Notes under the pieces: model-generated
The model's database searches: none
What the model was told of the DNA's origin: nothing
What the model saw: the letters and a program-made list of their open reading frames with translations, nothing else
Source: Actinomycetota bacterium
GTDB taxonomy: Bacteria > Actinomycetota > Thermoleophilia > Gaiellales > Gaiellaceae
Assembly (NCBI GenBank): GCA_013697465.1
Contig: JACCWU010000107.1
Coordinates: 1 to 5,206, forward strand
DNA length: 5,206 nt
Direction of reading: 5' to 3'
In this document: positions 1 to 3,972 of the stretch, piece after piece
Layout: each line of letters begins with the position of its first letter
How positions within the stretch are numbered: position 1 is the stretch's first letter
Translations under genes and position numbers: made by a program

Positions 1-1
1 C

Positions 2-658
2 GTCGCGGCGGGGATCCTGCTCGACGTGTCGCCGATCCTGACGGCGCTCGTCGCTGCGGTCCTCGGAGGCGTGGCGATCGAGATCCTCCGCTCCCGCGGG
101 AGCACCGCCGGTGACCAAGCGCTGGCACTCGTCTTCTATACGGGGATCGCGCTCGGCGTCGTGCTCGTCTCGTCGGCAGGTGCCCTGAACGTCGACCTCT
201 TCCAGTACCTCTTCGGCTCAATCCTCACTGTGACCCGCACCGATCTCCTCATGATCGCGACCCTCGGGGCCGTCGGGCTCGGGACCATCGGCCTCCTCTA
301 CCGTGCGCTCGCCGGGATCGCAGTGGACGAGGAGGGCGCCCGCGTGGCAGGCGTGCCGATCGGAGCGCTCAACGTGGCTGTCGCGGCTCTTGCGGCAGTC
401 ACCGTCGCGCTCTCCATGCGGGTGGTCGGCATCCTGCTCGTGGCGGCGCTCATGGTTCTCCCGGTGAGCGCGGCGAGTCGAGTCGCGTGGAGCATGCGCT
501 CGACGCTCGTGCTCTCGATGGTGCTCGGCCTGGGCTCCGCGCTCGCCGGCCTGACTGTCGCGTACTACGCGGATCTCCCGCCGGGAGGAACGATCGTCCT
601 GGTCGCGTCCGGGCTGTACGTCGCCTGCATGCTCGTCGCGGCCGCGCGCGGGCGCTGA
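2..658 (+). CDS. ABC-3 family metal (Zn/Mn-type) ABC transporter permease, 5'-truncated by window edge
   Basis: This is an integral-membrane permease of the ABC-3 family (ZnuB/TroC/MntB-like). Such proteins form the channel through which an ATPase and a periplasmic or lipoprotein binding protein import zinc, manganese or iron. The frame is open from base 2. A GTG lies at 26, but the residues before it (AAGILLDV) continue the same hydrophobic helix, so the gene very likely starts upstream. About 218 residues are visible, against the usual 260-290. Roughly seven hydrophobic segments can be seen. Family-like stretches are LNVDLFQYLFGSIL, VVGILLVAALMVLPVSAASR and the YYADLPPGGTIVLVA re-entry into the last helix. 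The TGA stop at 656-658 is one base from the end of the convergent thymidine kinase gene, and no terminator is visible between them. The metal specificity cannot be read from this fragment. The ATPase and binding-protein genes presumably lie upstream, which is an inference. Confidence 0.9.
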   Translation, partial: VAAGILLDVSPILTALVAAVLGGVAIEILRSRGSTAGDQALALVFYTGIALGVVLVSSAGALNVDLFQYLFGSILTVTRTDLLMIATLGAVGLGTIGLLYRALAGIAVDEEGARVAGVPIGALNVAVAALAAVTVALSMRVVGILLVAALMVLPVSAASRVAWSMRSTLVLSMVLGLGSALAGLTVAYYADLPPGGTIVLVASGLYVACMLVAAARGR

Positions 659-659
659 C

Positions 660-1259
660 TTACGCCGCGGCCACGGCGGCGCCGGCGCCGTGCTCGTGGC
701 AGCTGCGGCAGCGCGCTTCGTACTGCTCCGCGGCTCCGACGACCACCGTCTCGCCGGAATAGGGCGCCGGACGCCCGTCCACGAGCCGCTGCGTCGTCGT
801 CGCGGGGCCGCCGCAGCGGTGGCAGACGGCCTGGAGCTTGTCCACGAACTCGGCGTGCGACAGAAGCTCGGGCATCGGCCCGAACGGGAGGCGCCGGAAA
901 TCCTGGTCGAGCCCGGCCGCGATCACGCGTGCGCCGCCCTCGGCGAGCTCTAGCGCGGCGGTGACGACGCTCGGCTCGAAGAACTGGATCTCGTCGATGC
1001 CGACGACTTCGGCTCCGTGCGCTCGCCAGAGGAGCTCGCGGACGCAGGAGATCGGCACAGCTCGCATGCGCACTCCCGCATGGCTGACGACGTCAATCGC
1101 CGCGTAGCGGTCGTCCAGCATCGGCTTGAAGATCGCCACGCGCTGTCCGGCGATCTCGGCGCGTCGCAGCCGGCGGATCATCTCCTCGCTCTTGCCGCTG
1201 AACATCGGCCCGCAGATGACCTCGAGCCAGCCGCCTCGCTGCGGGGGAATCCGGATCAC
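660..1259 (-). CDS. tdk: Thymidine kinase (type II, TK1-like)
   Basis: This cytosolic enzyme phosphorylates thymidine to dTMP with ATP in the pyrimidine salvage pathway. The 199-residue product matches the usual bacterial length of about 190-205. Visible motifs, in order, are the P-loop GPMFSGKSEE at residues 17-26 and GIDEIQFFE at 87-95, which holds the magnesium-binding Asp and the likely catalytic Glu90. AGLDQDFRR follows at 115-123. A zinc-binding lasso domain carries cysteine pairs C146/C149 and C184/C187, with the PYSGE...VG...QYEARC substrate-loop signature. The short tail is Ala/Gly-rich. The start is GTG at 1259-1257; an ATG two bases upstream is out of frame and meets TGA at once. 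No good Shine-Dalgarno sequence precedes the GTG, and a -10-like TAGGAT (1270-1265) sits so close that a leaderless transcript is possible. All key residues are present, so the enzyme should be active. The gene diverges from the tRNA/ribosomal operon. Confidence 0.96.
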   Translation of the reverse strand: MIRIPPQRGGWLEVICGPMFSGKSEEMIRRLRRAEIAGQRVAIFKPMLDDRYAAIDVVSHAGVRMRAVPISCVRELLWRAHGAEVVGIDEIQFFEPSVVTAALELAEGGARVIAAGLDQDFRRLPFGPMPELLSHAEFVDKLQAVCHRCGGPATTTQRLVDGRPAPYSGETVVVGAAEQYEARCRSCHEHGAGAAVAAA

Positions 1260-1264
1260 ATCCC

Positions 1265-1270
1265 GATCCT
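1265..1270 (-). promoter_or_regulatory. Candidate -10 box for tdk, possibly giving a leaderless mRNA
   Basis: On the minus strand, TAGGAT reads from 1270 to 1265. A start point about seven bases downstream would fall at about 1258-1259, on the GTG start codon. The expected -35 position shows no TTGACA-like sequence. The call rests only on this hexamer, its spacing and the absence of a ribosome-binding site. Leaderless genes are common in Actinomycetota. Confidence 0.3.
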
Positions 1271-1321
1271 AGTAGTGTGATCGGCGGTCGTTCCCGAGCC
1301 GCGAGAACGCCTCGGCACCCC

Positions 1322-1330
1322 TGCTACACT
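1322..1330 (+). promoter_or_regulatory. Extended -10 promoter for the tRNA / ribosomal operon
   Basis: TGCTACACT combines an extended -10 TG with the hexamer TACACT at 1325-1330. Transcription would start near 1337, about five bases before the mature tRNA. The bases between hexamer and start (CTGGCCCGCG) are GC-rich, as in the discriminators of stringently controlled stable-RNA promoters. The position 17 bases upstream (CGAGAA, 1302-1307) is a poor -35, which fits an extended -10 promoter. It is the only convincing promoter seen upstream of rpmG. Confidence 0.5.
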
Positions 1331-1341
1331 CTGGCCCGCGC

Positions 1342-1415
1342 GGCGGCGTAGCTCAGTTGGTTAGAGCAGCGGAATCATAATCCGCGTGTCGCAGGTTCGA
1401 GTCCTGCCGCCGCTA
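1342..1415 (+). tRNA. tRNA-Met (CAT), elongator type
   Basis: The full cloverleaf can be read. The acceptor stem is GGCGGCG (1342-1348) with CGCCGCT (1408-1414) and discriminator A1415. The D stem is GCTC/GAGC (1351-1354, 1364-1367). The anticodon stem GCGGA/TCCGC (1369-1373, 1381-1385) closes the loop ATCATAA, with anticodon CAT at 1376-1378. The variable loop is five bases, and the T stem GCAGG/CCTGC encloses TTCGAGT. CCA is not encoded. The G1-C72-like end is a G1-U72 wobble, not the C1/A72 mismatch of initiators, and the GGG/CCC anticodon-stem run of initiators is absent, so this is not the initiator. A tRNA-Ile2 with lysidine-modified CAU is the alternative. The acceptor stem and the position just before rpmG, as for metT in mycobacteria, favour elongator Met. 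Loop position 32 is A, where a pyrimidine is usual. Confidence 0.9.
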
Positions 1416-1466
1416 CTCGCACCTCACTTTTTTCGTCCCACCCGTCCTCATCTCGGAAAGAAAAGA

Positions 1467-1628
1467 ATGGCAACCGGAGTCAGAGTCGCGATCACGCTCG
1501 CCTGTACGGAGTGCAAGCGACGTAACTATCAGACCCAGAAGTCGAAGCGGAACTCGCCCGACCGGGTCGAGCTCAACAAGTACTGCCGCTGGTGCGGCAA
1601 GCACACGGCGCATCGGGAGACGCGGTAA
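1467..1628 (+). CDS. rpmG: 50S ribosomal protein L33, zinc-binding form
   Basis: This small basic protein of the large ribosomal subunit sits near the E site. The product has 53 residues, normal for L33. It carries the zinc-ribbon cysteine pairs C13/C16 (CTEC) and C40/C43 (CRWC), so it is the C+ form that needs zinc, unlike the cysteine-free paralogue induced in zinc starvation. The stretches RNYQTQKS, LNKYC and HTAHRETR are characteristic. The frame is open back into the tRNA, but the family N-terminus (MA..VRV) fixes the start at ATG 1467, preceded by a weak GGAAAG at 1455-1460. The 51-base gap after the tRNA contains T6 (1428-1433), so tRNA and mRNA are probably separated by processing. 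Its TAA stop shares base 1628 with the secE start codon. Confidence 0.97.
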   Translation: MATGVRVAITLACTECKRRNYQTQKSKRNSPDRVELNKYCRWCGKHTAHRETR

Positions 1629-1945
1629 TGGCACGTGAGACACGTAGACAGCGGCGGGCCGCACGGGCCGCCGCGGGTGACGGGACGCCGACGCGCCGTG
1701 GGCGGCAGCAGCAGGTTCGACCTTCGCAGCAGCCGATCAAGCAGCAGACGGGGCGCAGAGAGTCCAAGCCCCGCGGCCAGTTCGTCCGGGAGTCAGCCGC
1801 AGAGCTCCGGAAGGTCGACTGGCCTACACGGCGCCAGACCTTCCAGGGAGTCGTCGTCGTCCTCATCGCCTGCGCCATCGTCGGCGCATATCTCTGGGGA
1901 CTCGACCAGATCTTCCGGCCCCTCGTCGACCGCGTTCTGCTCTAG
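1628..1945 (+). CDS. secE: Preprotein translocase subunit SecE
   Basis: SecE clamps SecY in the SecYEG protein-export channel of the cytoplasmic membrane. The 105-residue product has a basic, Arg/Gln-rich, low-complexity N-terminal extension (residues 1-50). An amphipathic cytoplasmic helix with the SecE signature ELRKVDWPT follows at 59-67. A single membrane helix lies at about 74-92 (VVVVLIACAIVGAYLWGL), and a short tail ends in DRVLL. This is the short, one-helix form typical of most bacteria; E. coli SecE has three helices. The start ATG overlaps the rpmG stop as TAATG, with GGGAG at 1615-1619 as ribosome-binding site, so translation is probably coupled. An upstream in-frame ATG at 1592 lies within rpmG and would only add non-family residues. 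Confidence 0.96.
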   Translation: MARETRRQRRAARAAAGDGTPTRRGRQQQVRPSQQPIKQQTGRRESKPRGQFVRESAAELRKVDWPTRRQTFQGVVVVLIACAIVGAYLWGLDQIFRPLVDRVLL

Positions 1946-1955
1946 GAAGGCACCG

Positions 1956-2489
1956 ATGTTCTACTGGTACGTGATCAACACCTACTCCGGGCACGAGAAC
2001 AAGGTGAAGACCAACCTCGAGCACCGGATCGTGTCCATGAGCCAGCAGCCGAGCTTCCGGCGCGTGGTCGTCCCCACCGAGCAGGTCATCGAGACGAAGG
2101 ATGGACAGAAGGTCCAGATTGAGAAGCGCGTCCTTCCCGGCTACGTGCTCGTGAACATGAACATGACGGACGACTCGTGGACGGTCGTCAAAGGCACTCC
2201 TGGCGTCACCGGCTTCGTCGGCGCCGGCGCGAAGCCCGTTCCGCTCTCGCAGCCGGAGGTCGACCGCATCCTCCACCACGGAGCCCCCGCGGGCGGGCAG
2301 GCGCAGAAAGCCGTCGTCGAGTTCTCGCTCGGGGAATCGGTCAAGGTCACGTCCGGCCCGCTTTCCGACTTCGACGGCGAGATCGTGGACGTGAACGCCG
2401 ACGCGCAGAAGCTCAAGGTGCTCGTCGACATCTTCGAGCGGCAGGTCCCTGTCGAGCTCAGCTTCGACCAGGTGAAGAAGATCGACTGA
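1956..2489 (+). CDS. nusG: Transcription termination/antitermination factor NusG
   Basis: NusG binds RNA polymerase through its N-terminal NGN domain. Through its C-terminal KOW domain it contacts Rho or ribosomal protein S10, linking transcription to termination or translation. The product has 177 residues. The NGN domain covers about 1-107 (FYWYVINTYSGHE at the start, RVLPGYVLVNM at 58-68, and the TPGVTGFVG turn at 81-89). A linker spans 108-120 and the KOW domain 122-177 (GESVKVTSGPLSDFDGEI, then VPVELSFDQVKKI). The ATG at 1956 follows GGAAGG at 1945-1950, which overlaps the secE stop. The longer open frame upstream of it is a shadow of secE. The long acidic N-terminal extension of many actinobacterial NusG proteins is absent. 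The TGA stop overlaps the rplK start. Confidence 0.97.
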   Translation: MFYWYVINTYSGHENKVKTNLEHRIVSMSQQPSFRRVVVPTEQVIETKDGQKVQIEKRVLPGYVLVNMNMTDDSWTVVKGTPGVTGFVGAGAKPVPLSQPEVDRILHHGAPAGGQAQKAVVEFSLGESVKVTSGPLSDFDGEIVDVNADAQKLKVLVDIFERQVPVELSFDQVKKID

Positions 2490-2914
2490 TGGCGAAGAAA
2501 GTCCTCACGATCATCAAGCTCCAGATCCCCGGCGGCCAGGCGAACCCCGCGCCTCCGGTTGGTCCAGCGCTCGGTCAGCACGGCGTCAACATCATGGAGT
2601 TCTGCAAGGCGTTCAACGCGCAGACTGCGCAGGAGAACGGCCGCATCACGCCCGTGGAGATCACCGTCTTCGAAGACCGCTCGTTCACGTTCATCACGAA
2701 GACGCCTCCGGCGGCGGTCCTCATCAAGGAGGTCTTGAACCTCGAGTCCGGCTCCGACGAGCCGAACCGGAACAAGGTCGGCCGGCTCTCGCAAGCACAG
2801 CTTCGCTCGATCGCCGAGACGAAGATGCCGGACCTCAACGCGCGTGACGTGGACGAGGCGATGAAGGTCATCGCGGGGACGGCGCGGTCGATGGGTGTGG
2901 AGGTGGAAGCGTGA
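2489..2914 (+). CDS. rplK: 50S ribosomal protein L11
   Basis: L11 binds the GTPase-associated region of 23S rRNA at the base of the L10-L12 stalk and takes part in factor binding and RelA activation. The 141-residue length is standard. The N-terminal domain contains the hallmark proline-rich segment (residues 14-34, with PGGQANPAPPVGPALGQHG), where thiostrepton-type antibiotics bind. The rRNA-binding C-terminal domain runs from about 74, with NKVGRLSQAQLRSIAETKMPDLNA and GTARSMGVEV. The start ATG overlaps the nusG stop (TGATG). The Shine-Dalgarno is weak, so coupling is likely. The last codons (GVEVEA, stop) lie in a 19-base repeat whose second copy precedes rplA and encodes GVEVD, stop. The present last residues may therefore have been remade by an insertion. 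Confidence 0.98.
   Translation: MAKKVLTIIKLQIPGGQANPAPPVGPALGQHGVNIMEFCKAFNAQTAQENGRITPVEITVFEDRSFTFITKTPPAAVLIKEVLNLESGSDEPNRNKVGRLSQAQLRSIAETKMPDLNARDVDEAMKVIAGTARSMGVEVEA
2889..2907 (+). repeat. Direct repeat copy 1 (end of rplK)
   Basis: CGATGGGTGTGGAGGTGGA lies inside the last codons of rplK. It matches 3056-3074 at 18 of 19 positions, with an offset of 167 bases. In rplK it encodes MGVEV and the first two bases of the next codon. Together with copy 2 it brackets the hairpin-rich segment 2908-3055. Confidence 0.9.
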
Positions 2915-2943
2915 GCTTCCGGCTCCACGACCGGGGAAGGGTT

Positions 2944-2967
2944 GCGGGAAACCGGGAGGTTTCCCGC
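2944..2967 (+). repeat. Hairpin A: 10-bp perfect stem with GGGA tetraloop
   Basis: GCGGGAAACC (2944-2953) is exactly complementary to GGTTTCCCGC (2958-2967), with loop GGGA, a member of the stable GNRA class if transcribed. It shares its stem core with hairpin A' at 3010-3036. Confidence 0.9.
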
Positions 2968-2971
2968 TCTG

Positions 2972-2996
2972 CCGGCCGTGTGAGTGGCACGGCCGG
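2972..2996 (+). repeat. Hairpin B: 9-bp perfect GC-rich stem, 7-base loop
   Basis: CCGGCCGTG (2972-2980) is exactly complementary to CACGGCCGG (2988-2996) around TGAGTGG. Two G-U pairs could extend it outward. It shares CACGGC/GCCGTG with hairpin B'. Confidence 0.9.
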
Positions 2997-3009
2997 TGAG
3001 AAGGGGGCA

Positions 3010-3036
3010 CGTGGGGGAAACAGGGTTTCCCCCACG
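3010..3036 (+). repeat. Hairpin A': 12-bp perfect stem with AGG loop
   Basis: CGTGGGGGAAAC (3010-3021) is exactly complementary to GTTTCCCCCACG (3025-3036), with only AGG between them. It is the longest perfect stem in this gap, and its core matches hairpin A. Confidence 0.92.
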
Positions 3037-3039
3037 GGA

Positions 3040-3056
3040 GCACGGCGTAGCCGTGC
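3040..3056 (+). repeat. Hairpin B': 7-bp perfect stem with GTA loop
   Basis: GCACGGC (3040-3046) is complementary to GCCGTGC (3050-3056). The stem ends exactly where the second copy of the 19-base direct repeat begins. Confidence 0.85.
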
Positions 3057-3074
3057 GACGGGTGTGGAGGTGGA
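3056..3074 (+). repeat. Direct repeat copy 2, carrying the rplA ribosome-binding site
   Basis: CGACGGGTGTGGAGGTGGA repeats 2889-2907 with one mismatch. It contains GGAGG (3066-3070), seven bases before the rplA ATG. Read in the old rplK frame it gives GVEVD followed by TGA at 3076-3078, which overlaps ATG 3078-3080. This is the same stop-start overlap seen at nusG/rplK, and it suggests the relic of an undisturbed rplK end. Confidence 0.88.
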
Positions 3075-3077
3075 CTG

Positions 3078-3839
3078 ATGAGCGGCCACGGCAAGCGCTA
3101 TCGCAACGACCTGTCGCAAATCGACCGTGAGCATGCGTACACGCCGCTCGAGGCGGTGCGGCTGGTCAAAGGCTCCGAGGGCGCCAAGTTCGACGAGACG
3201 GTCGAAGCACACTTCCGCCTCGGCCTGAACGTCCGCCATGCAGATCAGCAGCTTCGCGGGACGATCATGCTGCCGCACGGCATCGGGAAGGACGTGCGCG
3301 TCGCCGTCTTCGCGGAGGGCGAGAAGGCGCGCGAGGCAGAGGACGCGGGTGCGGACATCGTCGGCTCGGCTGATCTCGCGACCAAGATCGAGGCGGGCTT
3401 TCTCGACTTCGACGTTGCCGTCGCGACGCCCGACATGATGGGCGTCGTCGGCAAGCTCGGCCGCGTGCTCGGCCCGCGCGGGCTCATGCCGAACCCGAAG
3501 ACGGGAACCGTCACGTTCGACATCGCAAAAGCGGTTCAGGACTCCAAGGCGGGAAAGCTCGAGTACCGGACGGATCGCGGCGGCAACGTCCACGTCCCGA
3601 TCGGCAAGCGGAGCTTCGAGGAACGCGCGCTGCTCGAGAACTACGCGGCGCTCATCGAGGAGATCGTTCGCGCCAAGCCGTCGGCGGCGAAGGGGCGCTA
3701 CATCAGGCAGATCACCCTCGCCACGACGATGGGTCCGGGCATCCACGTGGACTCGACCCGGACGCGCGACGTCGCCGAGGAGCTGGGCGAATCAGCTGGC
3801 GCCGATTCGCCTAGAGAGGCAGCTACAGTCTCGCCGTAA
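3078..3839 (+). CDS. rplA: 50S ribosomal protein L1
   Basis: L1 forms the mobile L1 stalk of the large subunit, which guides deacylated tRNA out of the E site. In many bacteria it also represses its own operon by binding mRNA. The product has 253 residues, against about 230 usually. The core is clear: an N-terminal segment MSGHGKRYRNDL, LPHGIGKDVRVAVFAEGEKA at 65-84, the RNA-binding signature GKLGRVLGPRGLMPNPKTGTVT at 125-146, and the closing TTMGPGIHVD at 216-225. A tail of about 24 residues (230-253, RDVAEELGESAGADSP...) goes beyond the usual end. Its DNA contains an 8-bp inverted repeat (GGCGAATC 3786-3793, GATTCGCC 3804-3811). The ATG is preceded by GGAGG at 3066-3070, inside the repeated sequence. 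The gene probably used to overlap rplK. The stop lies 13 bases before the L10 leader fold. Confidence 0.97.
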   Translation: MSGHGKRYRNDLSQIDREHAYTPLEAVRLVKGSEGAKFDETVEAHFRLGLNVRHADQQLRGTIMLPHGIGKDVRVAVFAEGEKAREAEDAGADIVGSADLATKIEAGFLDFDVAVATPDMMGVVGKLGRVLGPRGLMPNPKTGTVTFDIAKAVQDSKAGKLEYRTDRGGNVHVPIGKRSFEERALLENYAALIEEIVRAKPSAAKGRYIRQITLATTMGPGIHVDSTRTRDVAEELGESAGADSPREAATVSP

Positions 3840-3852
3840 CCATCGACTAGCT

Positions 3853-3972
3853 CCGCCGGAGACAGCTGGCAGCCCTCTGTGGCAGAGGTCCAGCCGAGGC
3901 AGGTTTGATAAAGGCGATTCGCCGGATCGGGCCCGCTTCGACGCGGGTCTAGTCATTTCCGGAGGAAATGAC
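3853..3972 (+). ncRNA. Ribosomal protein L10 leader (autoregulatory mRNA structure)
   Basis: In many bacteria the L10(L12)n complex binds a kink-turn in the rplJ leader to repress rplJL. The conserved words are here: GAGACAGCTGG (3859-3869) and CCAGCCGAGG (3890-3899). GCTGG (3865-3869) pairs with CCAGC (3890-3894). Between them is a hairpin CCTCTG/CAGAGG (3874-3879, 3883-3888) with loop TGG. Below, CCGCC (3853-3857) can pair with GGC plus GG (3898-3903). This leaves the asymmetric GGAGACA/CGA internal loop expected of a kink-turn. Downstream follow small hairpins GGCG/CGCC (3913-3923) and CCCGC/GCGGG (3932-3947), then a hairpin over the ribosome-binding site. The fold was done by eye; the identification rests on the conserved words and the position before rplJ. 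Confidence 0.82.
3952..3972 (+). promoter_or_regulatory. Perfect hairpin containing the rplJ Shine-Dalgarno
   Basis: GTCATTTCC (3952-3960) is exactly complementary to GGAAATGAC (3964-3972), with loop GGA. The ribosome-binding sequence GGAGG (3961-3965) straddles the loop and the 3' arm, and the stem ends directly at the ATG at 3973. Folding would hide the initiation region. That fits a switch controlled by L10 binding at the upstream kink-turn, by alternative pairing, or by ribosome entry; the mechanism is inferred. Confidence 0.75.

Larger units (their letters stand above)
2915..3077 (+). other. rplK-rplA intergenic hairpin array, probable palindromic insertion
   Basis: This gap sits between two genes that would otherwise abut, and it contains no plausible ORF. 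It holds four perfect stem-loops in series: 2944-2967, 2972-2996, 3010-3036 and 3040-3056. A fifth, weaker one (CTTCC 2916-2920 with GGAAG 2935-2939) precedes them. Stems 1 and 3 share the core GGGAAAC/GTTTCCC, and stems 2 and 4 share CACGGC/GCCGTG, so the order is A-B-A'-B', like two diverged copies of a two-hairpin unit. No U-run follows any stem, so a classical terminator is not supported. It could be a REP/MITE-like element, an mRNA processing or attenuation region, or both. The arrangement is visible directly; the origin is inferred. Confidence 0.7.

Noticed and set aside
1416..1466. Intrinsic terminator after the tRNA (T6 at 1428-1433)
   Set aside because: No separate GC-rich hairpin immediately precedes the T-run, only the tRNA's own stems. 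Read-through into rpmG is more likely.
2944..3056. CRISPR-like array in the rplK-rplA gap
   Set aside because: The repeated parts are hairpin stems of unequal length with no regular repeat-spacer periodicity, and no cas genes are present.
2141..3094. Long minus-strand open frame across rplK
   Set aside because: It lies antisense to nusG, rplK and the hairpin gap. Its composition is the usual Arg/His-rich complement of GC-rich coding sequence, and no domain is recognisable.
2868..3746. Long minus-strand open frame across rplA
   Set aside because: It is the antisense shadow of a certain L1 gene and has no motif or ribosome-binding support.
3824..3829. TACAGT as a -10 box for an internal rplJL promoter
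   Set aside because: It resembles the tRNA promoter's TACACT, but it lacks a TG extension and any -35 at 16-18 bases, and it lies inside rplA. This is too weak to call.
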